DNA of 64,000 nucleotides. It comes from Isosphaera pallida ATCC 43644. GTDB lineage: Bacteria > Planctomycetota > Planctomycetia > Isosphaerales > Isosphaeraceae. Below the pieces are notes generated by a model, which was not told the origin of the DNA, did not search any database, and saw only the letters and a list, made by a program, of their open reading frames with translations. The position numbers were made by a program, and so were the translations under genes. The stretch spans positions 1,736,001-1,800,000 of the forward strand of contig NC_014962.1 of the NCBI RefSeq assembly GCF_000186345.1, read 5' to 3'. Positions 37,952-46,224 of the stretch are shown piece after piece (position 1 is the stretch's first letter; the number at the start of each line of letters is the position of its first letter).

Positions 37952-38677
37952 ATGACGACGCACTGGACCAAACGTGGGGGAATCGCTACCCTCAGCGTCA
38001 TCAGTTGCTGCCTGGCGGGACTTGGCGGCAAATCTGCGACGGCTCAAACAAGAGGAGCCGTCTCATCCTACGACACCTACCCTGGCGTTTCGGCTCGGGA
38101 AGGTGCGGGGTCGATCAACGGAATGGGAACTGATCCAGCCTTCAGCGCAATATTAGGCGAAGGGATGGAGATGACGTCCAACGGGTTGGGAGGACGTGGC
38201 CCCTCAGGTATGGAACTCCCCACCCCGATCAACCCAAGCCTCGCGGTCCGCGGCGGAGGCTACGCCCGTAGCGGTTTGATCGCGCGGTTTACCCAACCAC
38301 CTCGGCCGTTGCCTCCCGATCGAGATCGCGACGTTTTCACGGGCACCAAGTACGTCGATCGCAATGTTCGCCCTCCCCTCCATCCCAACCTTCCTTGGCG
38401 GGGTGGCCTTTACGGTGAGCTGCTACCGACCGAATGCGCCCAGTGCTACGACGGTTACTTCCGAGGCGATCCCGGCTCCAGCTTCGGAACCCAACCGCCC
38501 TGCCGAACCAGCCGCCCGCTGACTCGGATGTATCACTCGATTTTCAAACCATTCAAGCCGGTTGGGTATTATTACGCGGGAGGCTGCCACGTCCCCATCT
38601 ATGACCTCGACGCTTGGACCATCGGGCCAGGGACCTTTCCCTATCCCTACAAATTCGACCATCTTCGAGGTGGTTAA
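37952..38677 (+). CDS. Exported protein of unknown function
   Basis: 241-residue protein. GGAGG lies 10 bases before ATG 37952, and the signal peptide (GGIATLSVISCCLAGLGGKSATAQ) then begins, so the longer frame from 37853 is rejected. The mature protein is Gly/Pro/Tyr/Arg-rich with a Cys-containing stretch (LPTECAQCYDGYFRGDPG, then PPCRTSR) and a Tyr/His-rich end (YYYAGGCHVPIYDLDAW). It is the third of four exported proteins in a row. No known family is recognised. Confidence 0.72.
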   Translation: MTTHWTKRGGIATLSVISCCLAGLGGKSATAQTRGAVSSYDTYPGVSAREGAGSINGMGTDPAFSAILGEGMEMTSNGLGGRGPSGMELPTPINPSLAVRGGGYARSGLIARFTQPPRPLPPDRDRDVFTGTKYVDRNVRPPLHPNLPWRGGLYGELLPTECAQCYDGYFRGDPGSSFGTQPPCRTSRPLTRMYHSIFKPFKPVGYYYAGGCHVPIYDLDAWTIGPGTFPYPYKFDHLRGG

Positions 38678-38794
38678 CCTCCCCCGGCCAGAGTTGTCCC
38701 TTGCCGACATTGCCGACTTGGGAACCCCCACGTTCCCAGGATCGGCATTGTGTCCATTTCGTTGCCGCCTCTTTGGTGAAACACATTTGATCTC

Positions 38795-39553
38795 ATGATG
38801 ATGCTCACGTTTTTCCTATTCGTATCCTCTACTATTTGTCTGTATATTTTCGACGATGCCCCGATTCAACGCGCGGGCATGGTCGAATACGTGGGACGCC
38901 AGGCGTCGATTCTGGAAACCGGTCGCGCCGAGGGGGCTTTTAACTTAAGTCGCCTAAAGGGGCGGCCCAACCTTTTCGGCGTCGGCGCGGTTGAAGGGTT
39001 AGATGGGGAAATCACGATTTGGGACTCTCGACTTTTGGTGACTCGTGTTCGTGAGCAACGTCTGGAACCGGCCGAGGGGTGGAACCATCGGGCGATCTTT
39101 CTGGTCTGGGCGGAGGTGGCCAGATGGGTCGATCAACCGATTCCCGACGAGATACGAACCCAGGGGCAGCTTCAGCAGTTGGTGCGAGCCAAGGCGACCG
39201 AGGCGGGAATTGATCCCGACGACCCGTTTCCCTTTCGTGTGACAGGTCGTGTCGCCTCGCTCGAATGGCATGTGAATGTCGATCAAACCGATGGCCAACC
39301 AATTGATCAGCGGCGCTTTGAACGCTCTAAGGAACGGTTTCAGGAAACGGATCTCATGGTGGAAATCCTGGGTTTTCACTCGACGGCCCACGCCGGCGTG
39401 TTCATTAAGAACAGCTCAACTGACGCGAACCAACCGCCCGACGCGCTTCACCTGCATGTGCGTCCCCAAAACCGTCCGGGGGTGACGGGTCACGTGGATC
39501 GGTTGACCTTAGGCAAAGGGATGACGTTGAGCCTTCCCGCGATCAATCAGTAA
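38795..39553 (+). CDS. Exported acetolactate decarboxylase-like protein
   Basis: 252 residues with a hydrophobic N-terminus (MLTFFLFVSSTICLYIF). The body resembles acetolactate decarboxylase (BudA): PNLFGVGAVEGLDGEITIWDS matches the conserved Gly-x-Leu-Asp-Gly-Glu region, and PFPFRVTGRVASLEWHV matches the strand bearing the catalytic Arg. LHLHVRPQ followed by GHVDRLTLGKG supplies the His-x-His plus His set expected to bind zinc. BudA makes acetoin from acetolactate, usually in the cytoplasm, so an exported homologue may act on another molecule. The stop overlaps the convergent FabF gene by 11 bases. It is the last of four exported proteins. Confidence 0.7.
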   Translation: MMMLTFFLFVSSTICLYIFDDAPIQRAGMVEYVGRQASILETGRAEGAFNLSRLKGRPNLFGVGAVEGLDGEITIWDSRLLVTRVREQRLEPAEGWNHRAIFLVWAEVARWVDQPIPDEIRTQGQLQQLVRAKATEAGIDPDDPFPFRVTGRVASLEWHVNVDQTDGQPIDQRRFERSKERFQETDLMVEILGFHSTAHAGVFIKNSSTDANQPPDALHLHVRPQNRPGVTGHVDRLTLGKGMTLSLPAINQ

Positions 39554-40784
39554 ATTTTTTCACGATCAAGCATGCGTTGTGTCCACCAAAACCAAAGCTG
39601 TTGGTCAATACCACGCGTGGGCGGATCGCGCGGGCGACAAGGGGAACGAAGTCGAGGTCGCAGCGTGGGTCGGGGTTGTCGAGGTTGATGGTGGGAGGGA
39701 TCACTCCGTGTTGGATCGCCTGGACGCAAGCGATCAACTCCACTCCGCCCGAGGCACCCAAGAGGTGTCCCAGATGACTCTTGGTCGAGGAGACTGGGAT
39801 CGAGCCGATCGCCGGGCCAAACACTGCTTTGAGGGCGCGGGTCTCGACCACGTCGCCCAACACGGTGCCGGTGCCGTGGGCATTGATGTAGTCGATGGCG
39901 TCGGCGGGAAGTTCTGCGTCCGCAAGGCATTGCCGCATGGCTTGAGCCGGTCCTTGGCCCTGTTCCTGGGGAACCAGAAAGCCGAAGGCGTCGGAAGAGG
40001 TACCGTAACCGACCAGTTCAGCCAGAATGGTCGCGCGACGGTTGCGAGCATGGTCGAGCTCTTCGAGGACCAGCAGACCGGCTCCTTCGGACAACACGAA
40101 GCCGTCGCGGTCGCGGTCAAAGGGACGCGAGGCCCGGGTCGGCTCGTCGTTGCGAAACGACAACGTCCAGAGCGAAGCAAAACAGGCCAGCCCTAATGGA
40201 GAGAGCGCAGTTTCCGTCCCACCTGTGAGGATCACGTCGGCCGTGCCAGCTTGAATTTGACGGGTTGCTTCTCCAATCGCGTTGGTGGCTGAGGCGCACG
40301 CGGTGCAGATCGTCAAGCAAGGGCCGTGCCATCCCCACTCGATCGCTAACTGGCTGGCGGTAGACCCGGCGAACGAACGAGCGAACGCCCAAGGACTCAC
40401 CCGATCTGGTCCGGTATGCCGCAGAAATGTCAGCTGGGTTTCCAGTTCGGTCATTCCCCCCACGCCCGTACCGATAACGACTCCTAAACGATTGGGGTTG
40501 ATCCGTCCAGGCTCGAGCCCAGCTTGCCGAACCGCAGCACGGGCGGCCACCACGGCAAATTGAGCGTTGCGATGAAGTTGGTTGAGCCGATCCTGCTCGA
40601 AATGGTCGTGGGGATCGAATTGGGTTACTTCGCCGCCGAAGGTGACCGAGTGGTCTTGGGTCGCAAATCGAGTGATCGGACCCACACCGCTTCGGCCTTC
40701 TACCAAACTGTCCCAATACGAATCCAGAGTCTGACCCAACGCGGTCACCACCCCCATTCCCGTAATCACCACCCGCCGTCTCAT
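39543..40784 (-). CDS. fabF: Beta-ketoacyl-ACP synthase II, copy 2
   Basis: Condensing enzyme of fatty-acid elongation, 413 residues. It opens RRVVITGMGVVTALGQTLDSYW. The catalytic Cys is in ICTACASATNAIGEA, and the two His are in DYINAHGTGT and STKSHLGHLLGASGG, followed by NSFGFGGHNACLI. ATG 40784 starts directly before the family core. It lies 145 bases downstream of a second fabF; the C-terminal parts of the two are almost identical at the DNA level while the N-terminal halves differ. This copy has lower similarity in 45-140 (for example GGMTELETQLTFLRH) and may differ in chain-length preference. Confidence 0.95.
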   Translation of the reverse strand: MRRRVVITGMGVVTALGQTLDSYWDSLVEGRSGVGPITRFATQDHSVTFGGEVTQFDPHDHFEQDRLNQLHRNAQFAVVAARAAVRQAGLEPGRINPNRLGVVIGTGVGGMTELETQLTFLRHTGPDRVSPWAFARSFAGSTASQLAIEWGWHGPCLTICTACASATNAIGEATRQIQAGTADVILTGGTETALSPLGLACFASLWTLSFRNDEPTRASRPFDRDRDGFVLSEGAGLLVLEELDHARNRRATILAELVGYGTSSDAFGFLVPQEQGQGPAQAMRQCLADAELPADAIDYINAHGTGTVLGDVVETRALKAVFGPAIGSIPVSSTKSHLGHLLGASGGVELIACVQAIQHGVIPPTINLDNPDPRCDLDFVPLVARAIRPRVVLTNSFGFGGHNACLIVKKFTD

Positions 40785-40928
40785 GACCAAATACCTCAAA
40801 ACCGATGATCGGACACTCATTGGGGAACATGGCCGATCGCGGAGAGGAAACGACTTCGGCGCAGGGAGGGAGGGATGCGAGAAACGCCGTACTCGGACAA
40901 CGCGAACCGATGTTGGACAAATCGGGTC

Positions 40929-42173
40929 TCAGCCTTTGAATTTCCGAGCGATCAGACAGGCGTTATGACCGCCGAATCCAAACGAGTTGGAGAGCGCGAC
41001 CTCGACTTTGGCCTCGCGGGCGGTGTGAGGGACGTGGAGCAAGTCCATGCAGTCGGGGTCGGGGTTGTCGAGGTTGATGGTCGGGGGGATGACTCCGTGT
41101 TGGATCGCCTGGACGCAAGCAATCAACTCCACTCCGCCCGAGGCACCCAAGAGGTGCCCTAGGTGGCTCTTGGTCGAGGAGACTGGGATCGAGCCGATCG
41201 CCGGGCCAAACACCGCTTTGATGGCGCGGGTCTCCGCCACGTCCCCCAGGCCGGTGCTGGTGCCGTGGGCGTTGATGTAGTCGATGGCATCGATCGGCAG
41301 TCGCGCGTCCTCCAGACAGGACCTCATCGCCTGAGCCGCGCCGCGGCCGTGTTCGTCGGGCGCGGTGATGTGATGGGCATCGGAGGACATGCCGTAACCA
41401 ACCAGCTCGGCCAAGATGGTCGCGCCGCGTTTGCGGGCGTGGTCGAGCTCTTCAAGGACCAGCAGACCGGCTCCTTCGGACAACACGAAGCCGTCGCGGT
41501 CGCGGTCGAAGGGACGCGAGGCCCGGGTTGGCTCGTCGTTGCGGGTGGACAGAGCCCTCATGGCGGCGAAACAAGCCAGACCCAGTGGAGTCAACGCCGC
41601 CTCGGTGCCGCCGGTGAGCATCACGTCGGCCCGACCAGATTGAATCAGTCGATAGGATTCCCCAATCGCGTTGGCAGCCGAGGCGCACGCGGTGGCGATC
41701 GCGGTCGAAGGCCCTTTGAAACCAAACTCGATCGAAATATGACCCGCTGCCGCGTTGACGATGAGCTTGGGAATGGCAAAGGGACTGATCCGGGAGGGAC
41801 CCTTCTGCAGGAAAATCGTTTGTTGAGCTTCAAGCTCAGCCAGGCCGCCGATGCCCGACCCGATGATGACTCCCGCTCGCTCTGGATTGACCCGAGTAGG
41901 TTCCAAACCTGAGTGCGCCACAGCAGCGCGGGCGGCGACTTGAGCGAACTGCGCGTTACGATCCAGTCGACGCGACTCCTTAGGACCAAGGTGCGCCTCA
42001 GCGTCGAAGTCGCGGATCTCGCCGCCGAAATGGACCCGACAACCCTCGGTGGAAAACGCTGTTAGGGTGGAAACGCCGCTGCGTCCCTCCACCAGACCGT
42101 TCCAGTACGAGTCCAGGGTTTGACCCAACGCGGTCACCACCCCCATTCCGGTAATCGCCACTCGTCGCGTCAT
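40929..42173 (-). CDS. fabF: Beta-ketoacyl-ACP synthase II, copy 1
   Basis: 414-residue condensing enzyme, start MTRRVAITGMGVVTALGQTLDSYWNG. Catalytic Cys in IATACASAANAIGES, His in DYINAHGTSTGLGD and STKSHLGHLLGASGG, C-terminal NSFGFGGHNACLIARKF. ATG 42173 has GAGG close upstream and fits the usual N-terminus; the frame opens at 42443 but the additional 90 residues overlap the acyl carrier protein gene and do not resemble FabF. Located between acpP and the second fabF, this copy matches the common acpP-fabF order and is likely the housekeeping enzyme. Confidence 0.96.
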   Translation of the reverse strand: MTRRVAITGMGVVTALGQTLDSYWNGLVEGRSGVSTLTAFSTEGCRVHFGGEIRDFDAEAHLGPKESRRLDRNAQFAQVAARAAVAHSGLEPTRVNPERAGVIIGSGIGGLAELEAQQTIFLQKGPSRISPFAIPKLIVNAAAGHISIEFGFKGPSTAIATACASAANAIGESYRLIQSGRADVMLTGGTEAALTPLGLACFAAMRALSTRNDEPTRASRPFDRDRDGFVLSEGAGLLVLEELDHARKRGATILAELVGYGMSSDAHHITAPDEHGRGAAQAMRSCLEDARLPIDAIDYINAHGTSTGLGDVAETRAIKAVFGPAIGSIPVSSTKSHLGHLLGASGGVELIACVQAIQHGVIPPTINLDNPDPDCMDLLHVPHTAREAKVEVALSNSFGFGGHNACLIARKFKG

Positions 42174-42342
42174 GGCCGCCTCGTTGCCAACCGGCTCACC
42201 TCTCCTCGGCTCGTCGCGTGGATCCGTTCTGCTTCCCTCGAACCGTCCCGCCGGACTCGACGAAACGCGAGTCGGCGGGCCGGGTTGGAACGAATCAGGC
42301 GGCGCGTTGCAGGGAGCGATCCGAGCGTGAGTCTGGATTAGA

Positions 42343-42582
42343 TCACTTCTTCTTGTGTTCTTCGATGTAGTCAATCGCTTGACCGACCGTCTTGATCTTC
42401 TCTGCCGCGTCGTCGGGGATTTGAATCCCGAACTCCTCTTCAAATTGCATTACCAACTCGACCGTATCCAGCGAGTCGGCCCCGAGGTCGGCAACAAATG
42501 AGGTGTCGCGGGTGATCTGCTCTTTGGATTGAGCGAGCTTCTCGCCGACGATGGTGATAACCCTTTCTTCAACCGATGCCAC
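42343..42582 (-). CDS. acpP: Acyl carrier protein
   Basis: 79-residue carrier for fatty-acid synthesis. The phosphopantetheine Ser lies in [20 protein letters not shown], and the surrounding acidic helices are typical. GTG 42582 is preceded by AGGAG with an 8-base spacer, which decides the start; the open frame to 42723 is not part of the protein. The C-terminus is Lys-rich (EEHKKK). It is followed by the two fabF genes on the same strand with gaps of 170 and 145 bases. Confidence 0.97.
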   Translation of the reverse strand: MASVEERVITIVGEKLAQSKEQITRDTSFVADLGADSLDTVELVMQFEEEFGIQIPDDAAEKIKTVGQAIDYIEEHKKK

Positions 42583-42813
42583 GATCGAGTCTCCTGAAAA
42601 ATCCGGGGCAGCGTCCCCTCGTCTCCATAAGACAGGGACGCGACATCTGACCAACTGGTTGCCGAACTTCCAAGCCCAATTCCACCACCGATCCCGGATC
42701 GACTTCACAACGCCGCGCGTCATAAAACGACTGAGGCGGTCTCATCAAGGGAGTGACGGTGACGAACCAACGGCATGCGGGAGTCGCGCTGGATGGCAAA
42801 GCGTAGCAACCCT

Positions 42814-44355
42814 TCACGCGGAAGTCCATCCGAACCCGCTGTGACGATCCGAGTCGCCAGGTTTGGCCAACTCCGCCCCGTCTCCTACCGCGACCTTCGC
42901 CACCACGTCCCGCAGGATCACTTGCTCCGACTCGGACAAGCCATGCGGGTTAAGCCAAAGACGCCCCCGCCGCACCCGTCCCAGCACCGCGGGGGTGCCG
43001 CGCCTTAATGCCTGAGCTAGAGCCTCGACTTCGCTGCTGGACGACCGCTCTCGCGCAATGACCACCGACCAAGAGGGAAGTTCCCATCCCGGCAGGCTAC
43101 CACCGCCGACCTGGACCCGATCCGGTTCGACTGTCACCACCCATCCGGGATGCGCGGCCCAAGCATGAGCCAGCGCTTCGGCGCTTCGCTTTATGAGGGA
43201 CGGCTCGACGCTCAGAAATCGCCACAAGGGAATCGGAGCCGACGGTCCCCAAAGCGCGATAAGGTCCAGGGTCGCCTCCAAAGCGGCCAGGGTGAGCTTG
43301 TCCACACGAAACGCCCGCGCTAGAGGATGGCGCTTCAATCGTTCCACGAGGTCGGCCCGTCCCACCACCAAACCACCCTGGGGCCCTCCTAACAACTTAT
43401 CCGTCGAACACAGCGCTAGGTCGGCTCCGTCCTGGAGCGATCCGCAAAGCGTGGGTTCCTCGCAATCCTGAGGAAGACCGGGAGGGAGGTGTCGGTTGAG
43501 ACGTCCCGACCCAATGTCGTCGATCGTCCAAATCCCTCGGGACCGGCCCAATTCGGCCAACTCCGCGATCCCCACCGTCTCGGTGAACCCGACGATCTGA
43601 TAGTTGCCGGTGTGAACCCGCAACAACCCGGCGGTTCGTTCGGTGATTGCCCGCTCGTAGTCTGATAATCGAGTCTTGTTGGTCGTCCCCACCTCGACCA
43701 ACCGCGCTCCGGAGATCTCGAAAATCTCAGGCAAACGAAACGCGCCGCCAATCTCCACCAGTTGGCCCCGCGAGACGATCACCTCCCGATCCTTGGCCAA
43801 CGCCCCCAGCGTCAAGATGGTGGCGGCGGCGTTGTTGTTCACCACGAGCGAGGCTTCCGCGCCGGTCAAGCGGTTGATCAACGCAGCGATCCGTTGTCCA
43901 CGTTCGCCGCGACGCCCCTCGACTAGGTCGAACTCTAGGTCGCACCCGGTTCCGGCGGTTCGGGCAATGGCCGCGATCGCCTCGGCCGCTAAGGGAGCGC
44001 GGCCCAGACCAGTATGAAGCAACACGCCGCTGGCGTTGAGGACCGGTCTGAGGATGGGATGCGAAACTTCGAGTTGGGAACCTCCGCGTTCAAGTCGATC
44101 CCAAGCGCGCTGAGCGATCCAATCGGGTTGGATCTCGTGTTCGGCGACCGGATTGGCCCCGTCGTTTCCGGCTCGTAGTCGCGTCCTCAACGCCTCGAGT
44201 TCCTGGCGGATCGCGGCAGTGCGAAGCGTCGGGGGAATTGCGAGAGCTTCAGGACGTACCCAGATCGGTTCAGCCAACACCCGATGCACCGGTGGAAGCC
44301 GTCGTGCAGGATCGGATCCGGGGCCGGAATAGGAACGGGACGCCGAATCAGTCAA
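42814..44355 (-). CDS. selA: L-seryl-tRNA(Sec) selenium transferase
   Basis: PLP enzyme that converts Ser-tRNA(Sec) to selenocysteinyl-tRNA. 513 residues. Motifs: HPILRPVLNASGVLLHTGLGRAPL, CDLEFDLVEGRRGERG, ASLVVNNNAAATILTL, VSRGQLVEIGGAFRLPEI, TIDDIGSGRL, and the PLP-binding Lys in LCSTDKLLGGPQGGLVVG. The ATG at 44355 overlaps the stop of the preceding gene (ATGA), so it is translationally coupled to it. selB, selD and tRNA-Sec are not within the window. Its presence implies that this organism makes selenoproteins. Confidence 0.95.
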   Translation of the reverse strand: MTDSASRSYSGPGSDPARRLPPVHRVLAEPIWVRPEALAIPPTLRTAAIRQELEALRTRLRAGNDGANPVAEHEIQPDWIAQRAWDRLERGGSQLEVSHPILRPVLNASGVLLHTGLGRAPLAAEAIAAIARTAGTGCDLEFDLVEGRRGERGQRIAALINRLTGAEASLVVNNNAAATILTLGALAKDREVIVSRGQLVEIGGAFRLPEIFEISGARLVEVGTTNKTRLSDYERAITERTAGLLRVHTGNYQIVGFTETVGIAELAELGRSRGIWTIDDIGSGRLNRHLPPGLPQDCEEPTLCGSLQDGADLALCSTDKLLGGPQGGLVVGRADLVERLKRHPLARAFRVDKLTLAALEATLDLIALWGPSAPIPLWRFLSVEPSLIKRSAEALAHAWAAHPGWVVTVEPDRVQVGGGSLPGWELPSWSVVIARERSSSSEVEALAQALRRGTPAVLGRVRRGRLWLNPHGLSESEQVILRDVVAKVAVGDGAELAKPGDSDRHSGFGWTSA

Positions 44356-45293
44356 GGGCTTGACTCCTGACCTGTGGAGGAAGAGGAATCACTCTCCAGC
44401 CAGTCGCGCAGATCGTCCCGAGGCACGCCAGGGAAGCCCACGAGCAAGACGCGAACGAGTTGCCGCACCCGGCGCTCAGAGGCGACCCCCGGCAACTGAT
44501 CGAGTTCGCGGGCGACTCGTTGGGGCTGGGCGAAACGAAAGCGTTGGGTGTGGAAGGCGTGTCGCCAGAACCGCTCCAGGAAGGGCCACAACACCCGGTC
44601 GCGGGGCGAGAGGTTGATGGGCAGGATGAAGTCGAGATAGGGCAGGGCGGGCAATTGGAGCAAGAAAGCGTCGTCGGCGGCGACGCGGGGCGCGATTGAT
44701 CGGAATAAATGCGCCAGCGCGGGCAGATGCCGCCGAGATGGGTCACACTCCGCCTCAATCCGTTCCACCCGACGACCCTCGGGATCGGCAGCGTTGTCGC
44801 CGGTCTGGGTCTCGAACAACTCGGCGGCGCGGATCCAGAGGTCGCGGTCCACCGCCACGCCACCCTCATAGGAAGTCGAATCGGTTTGAGCTGAAGGCTC
44901 CAACCGCTGGCGACACCACTGGGCCACCCGCGCGGCCAAGTCGGACGGTTCCGGCCCCGACCAACAGGTTGGGTCGCAACGTCCCCGAGCAATCACCAAT
45001 CCCCAAGGAACCAACCCAAGCGCTGCGGCGTGATCCTCGGCCGCCTGACGCTCGGTTAGATCGAGTTGACGGACCGGCTTGCCAGTCCGTTTAGCGACCA
45101 ATGCCAACGCGAGATCCCACGCAGAGCGCAACAAATCCTCGACGCGATGCTCCTCGATCAAATGATCGGCCTTTCGAGACCAAAGAAGGATGAGCAACGC
45201 CGACTCGGGATTGGTCGGAACTGTCGCCGGAACCCTCGCCAGAGTCTCCGAACCGGGCGTTGCGGCGACATGGTTAGAAGGTTGGTCGGTCAT
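44352..45293 (-). CDS. Unknown protein coupled to selA
   Basis: 313-residue cytoplasmic-looking protein with no recognised domain. It is rich in Arg, Leu and acidic residues and mainly helical. Conserved-looking stretches are LLILLWSRKADHLIEEHRVEDLLRSAWDLAL, LGLVPWGLVIARGRCDPTCW and LPALPYLDFILPINLSPRDRVLWPFLERFWRHAF. The tail is Ser-rich (DSSSSTG). The stop overlaps the selA start by four bases, so its translation is tied to selA. It has no signal peptide or membrane helix and no known selenium-pathway motif. ATG 45293 is the only reasonable start. Confidence 0.75.
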   Translation of the reverse strand: MTDQPSNHVAATPGSETLARVPATVPTNPESALLILLWSRKADHLIEEHRVEDLLRSAWDLALALVAKRTGKPVRQLDLTERQAAEDHAAALGLVPWGLVIARGRCDPTCWSGPEPSDLAARVAQWCRQRLEPSAQTDSTSYEGGVAVDRDLWIRAAELFETQTGDNAADPEGRRVERIEAECDPSRRHLPALAHLFRSIAPRVAADDAFLLQLPALPYLDFILPINLSPRDRVLWPFLERFWRHAFHTQRFRFAQPQRVARELDQLPGVASERRVRQLVRVLLVGFPGVPRDDLRDWLESDSSSSTGQESSP

Positions 45294-46224
45294 CGTCTTG
45301 AGTCGCTCACTTGGCAGGTCGTGGTGGGAATCGTGTTGACAAGAAGGGAAGGAGGTCGTGGGTGGGTCGGCCCCACTTGGTCAGGACCACGCCGATGACG
45401 TTGTATGAGAAGATCGTCGCGGCTCGCCGCCTATCCGTCTTTCAGTGTGGAACCGGTCAACTCGATTGGCAACCGGCTCGGAACCAAACTCCCCTACTTG
45501 CTCTCGACACCCCTTCGCAACCAACCCCGGACTCGTCGCGGATTCGGGCGTCAAGGGGCAACGCGACCACCAGCCATCGACCTTGATGGTCGAACTTCAC
45601 AGAATGGAACATATCAATTCAATAATGTTAGAGTGGATTTCCATAAAAAAGTTGATCTCAACACCAGGGAGGGAGCCGGTATCGTTCGAGGCAAGCATCG
45701 TGGGATTCGGACGCTCAATCCGATGACGGACGAGTGGAGCATCATCAAGGCGTGGCTCAAGGCGCTTGAAAATTCCCATACGCCGACTCGATTAGGAGTT
45801 GGGTTTGAGTCTGAAAGCCGATTGGTCCTCAGAGAGTTCCGTTCCACGAGACTTGCTTTACTCGCTTTGGAGCGGAGACTCGGAAGGATCATCAGCGAGG
45901 TGAACCGACGCTTCCTGTACCTTAGTTGGAAACGTCCCCGATTCCATGAGGACGCAGCTTGCGGACGGAAACGCGGCACCCTAGACTCGGAACCAAGTCG
46001 AGTAACGATGGCCCAGACGCCGACAGTTCCGCCCCAAGGTGAGAACTGGGATGAGCTGATGAAGACACGCGGGGAACCGAGACCACGCTGGGACACAACG
46101 TGGCCATGCGACCCGCTTTCATCCAGATGATGGCGAAACTTTTCAAACCGGGGTGTTGTCTGTTCGTCCGGTCTCGTTGGGCCTTTCCTCTTCCTGCTCG
46201 CTTTGACTTCATGGGAGCCTCGCC
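45294..46224. other. Long intergenic region without a supported gene
   Basis: 931 bases between the divergent selA-partner gene and the Gfo/Idh/MocA gene. Open frames of up to 241 codons exist on both strands, but their third-position composition is not that of real genes here and nothing resembles a known protein. An A/T-rich patch at about 45600-45660 could hold promoter elements. No tRNA-Sec or other RNA gene was recognised. Confidence 0.55.

Noticed and set aside
42583-42723. Extended N-terminus of the acyl carrier protein
   Set aside because: AGGAG before GTG 42582 and the standard 79-residue length decide the shorter form.
45405-46130. 241-codon plus-strand frame in the selA upstream region
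   Set aside because: Third-position base use is not gene-like, no ribosome-binding site or family is seen, and the opposite strand is also open.
45294-46224. Search for a tRNA-Sec next to selA
   Set aside because: No TCA-anticodon stem or long variable arm was recognised.
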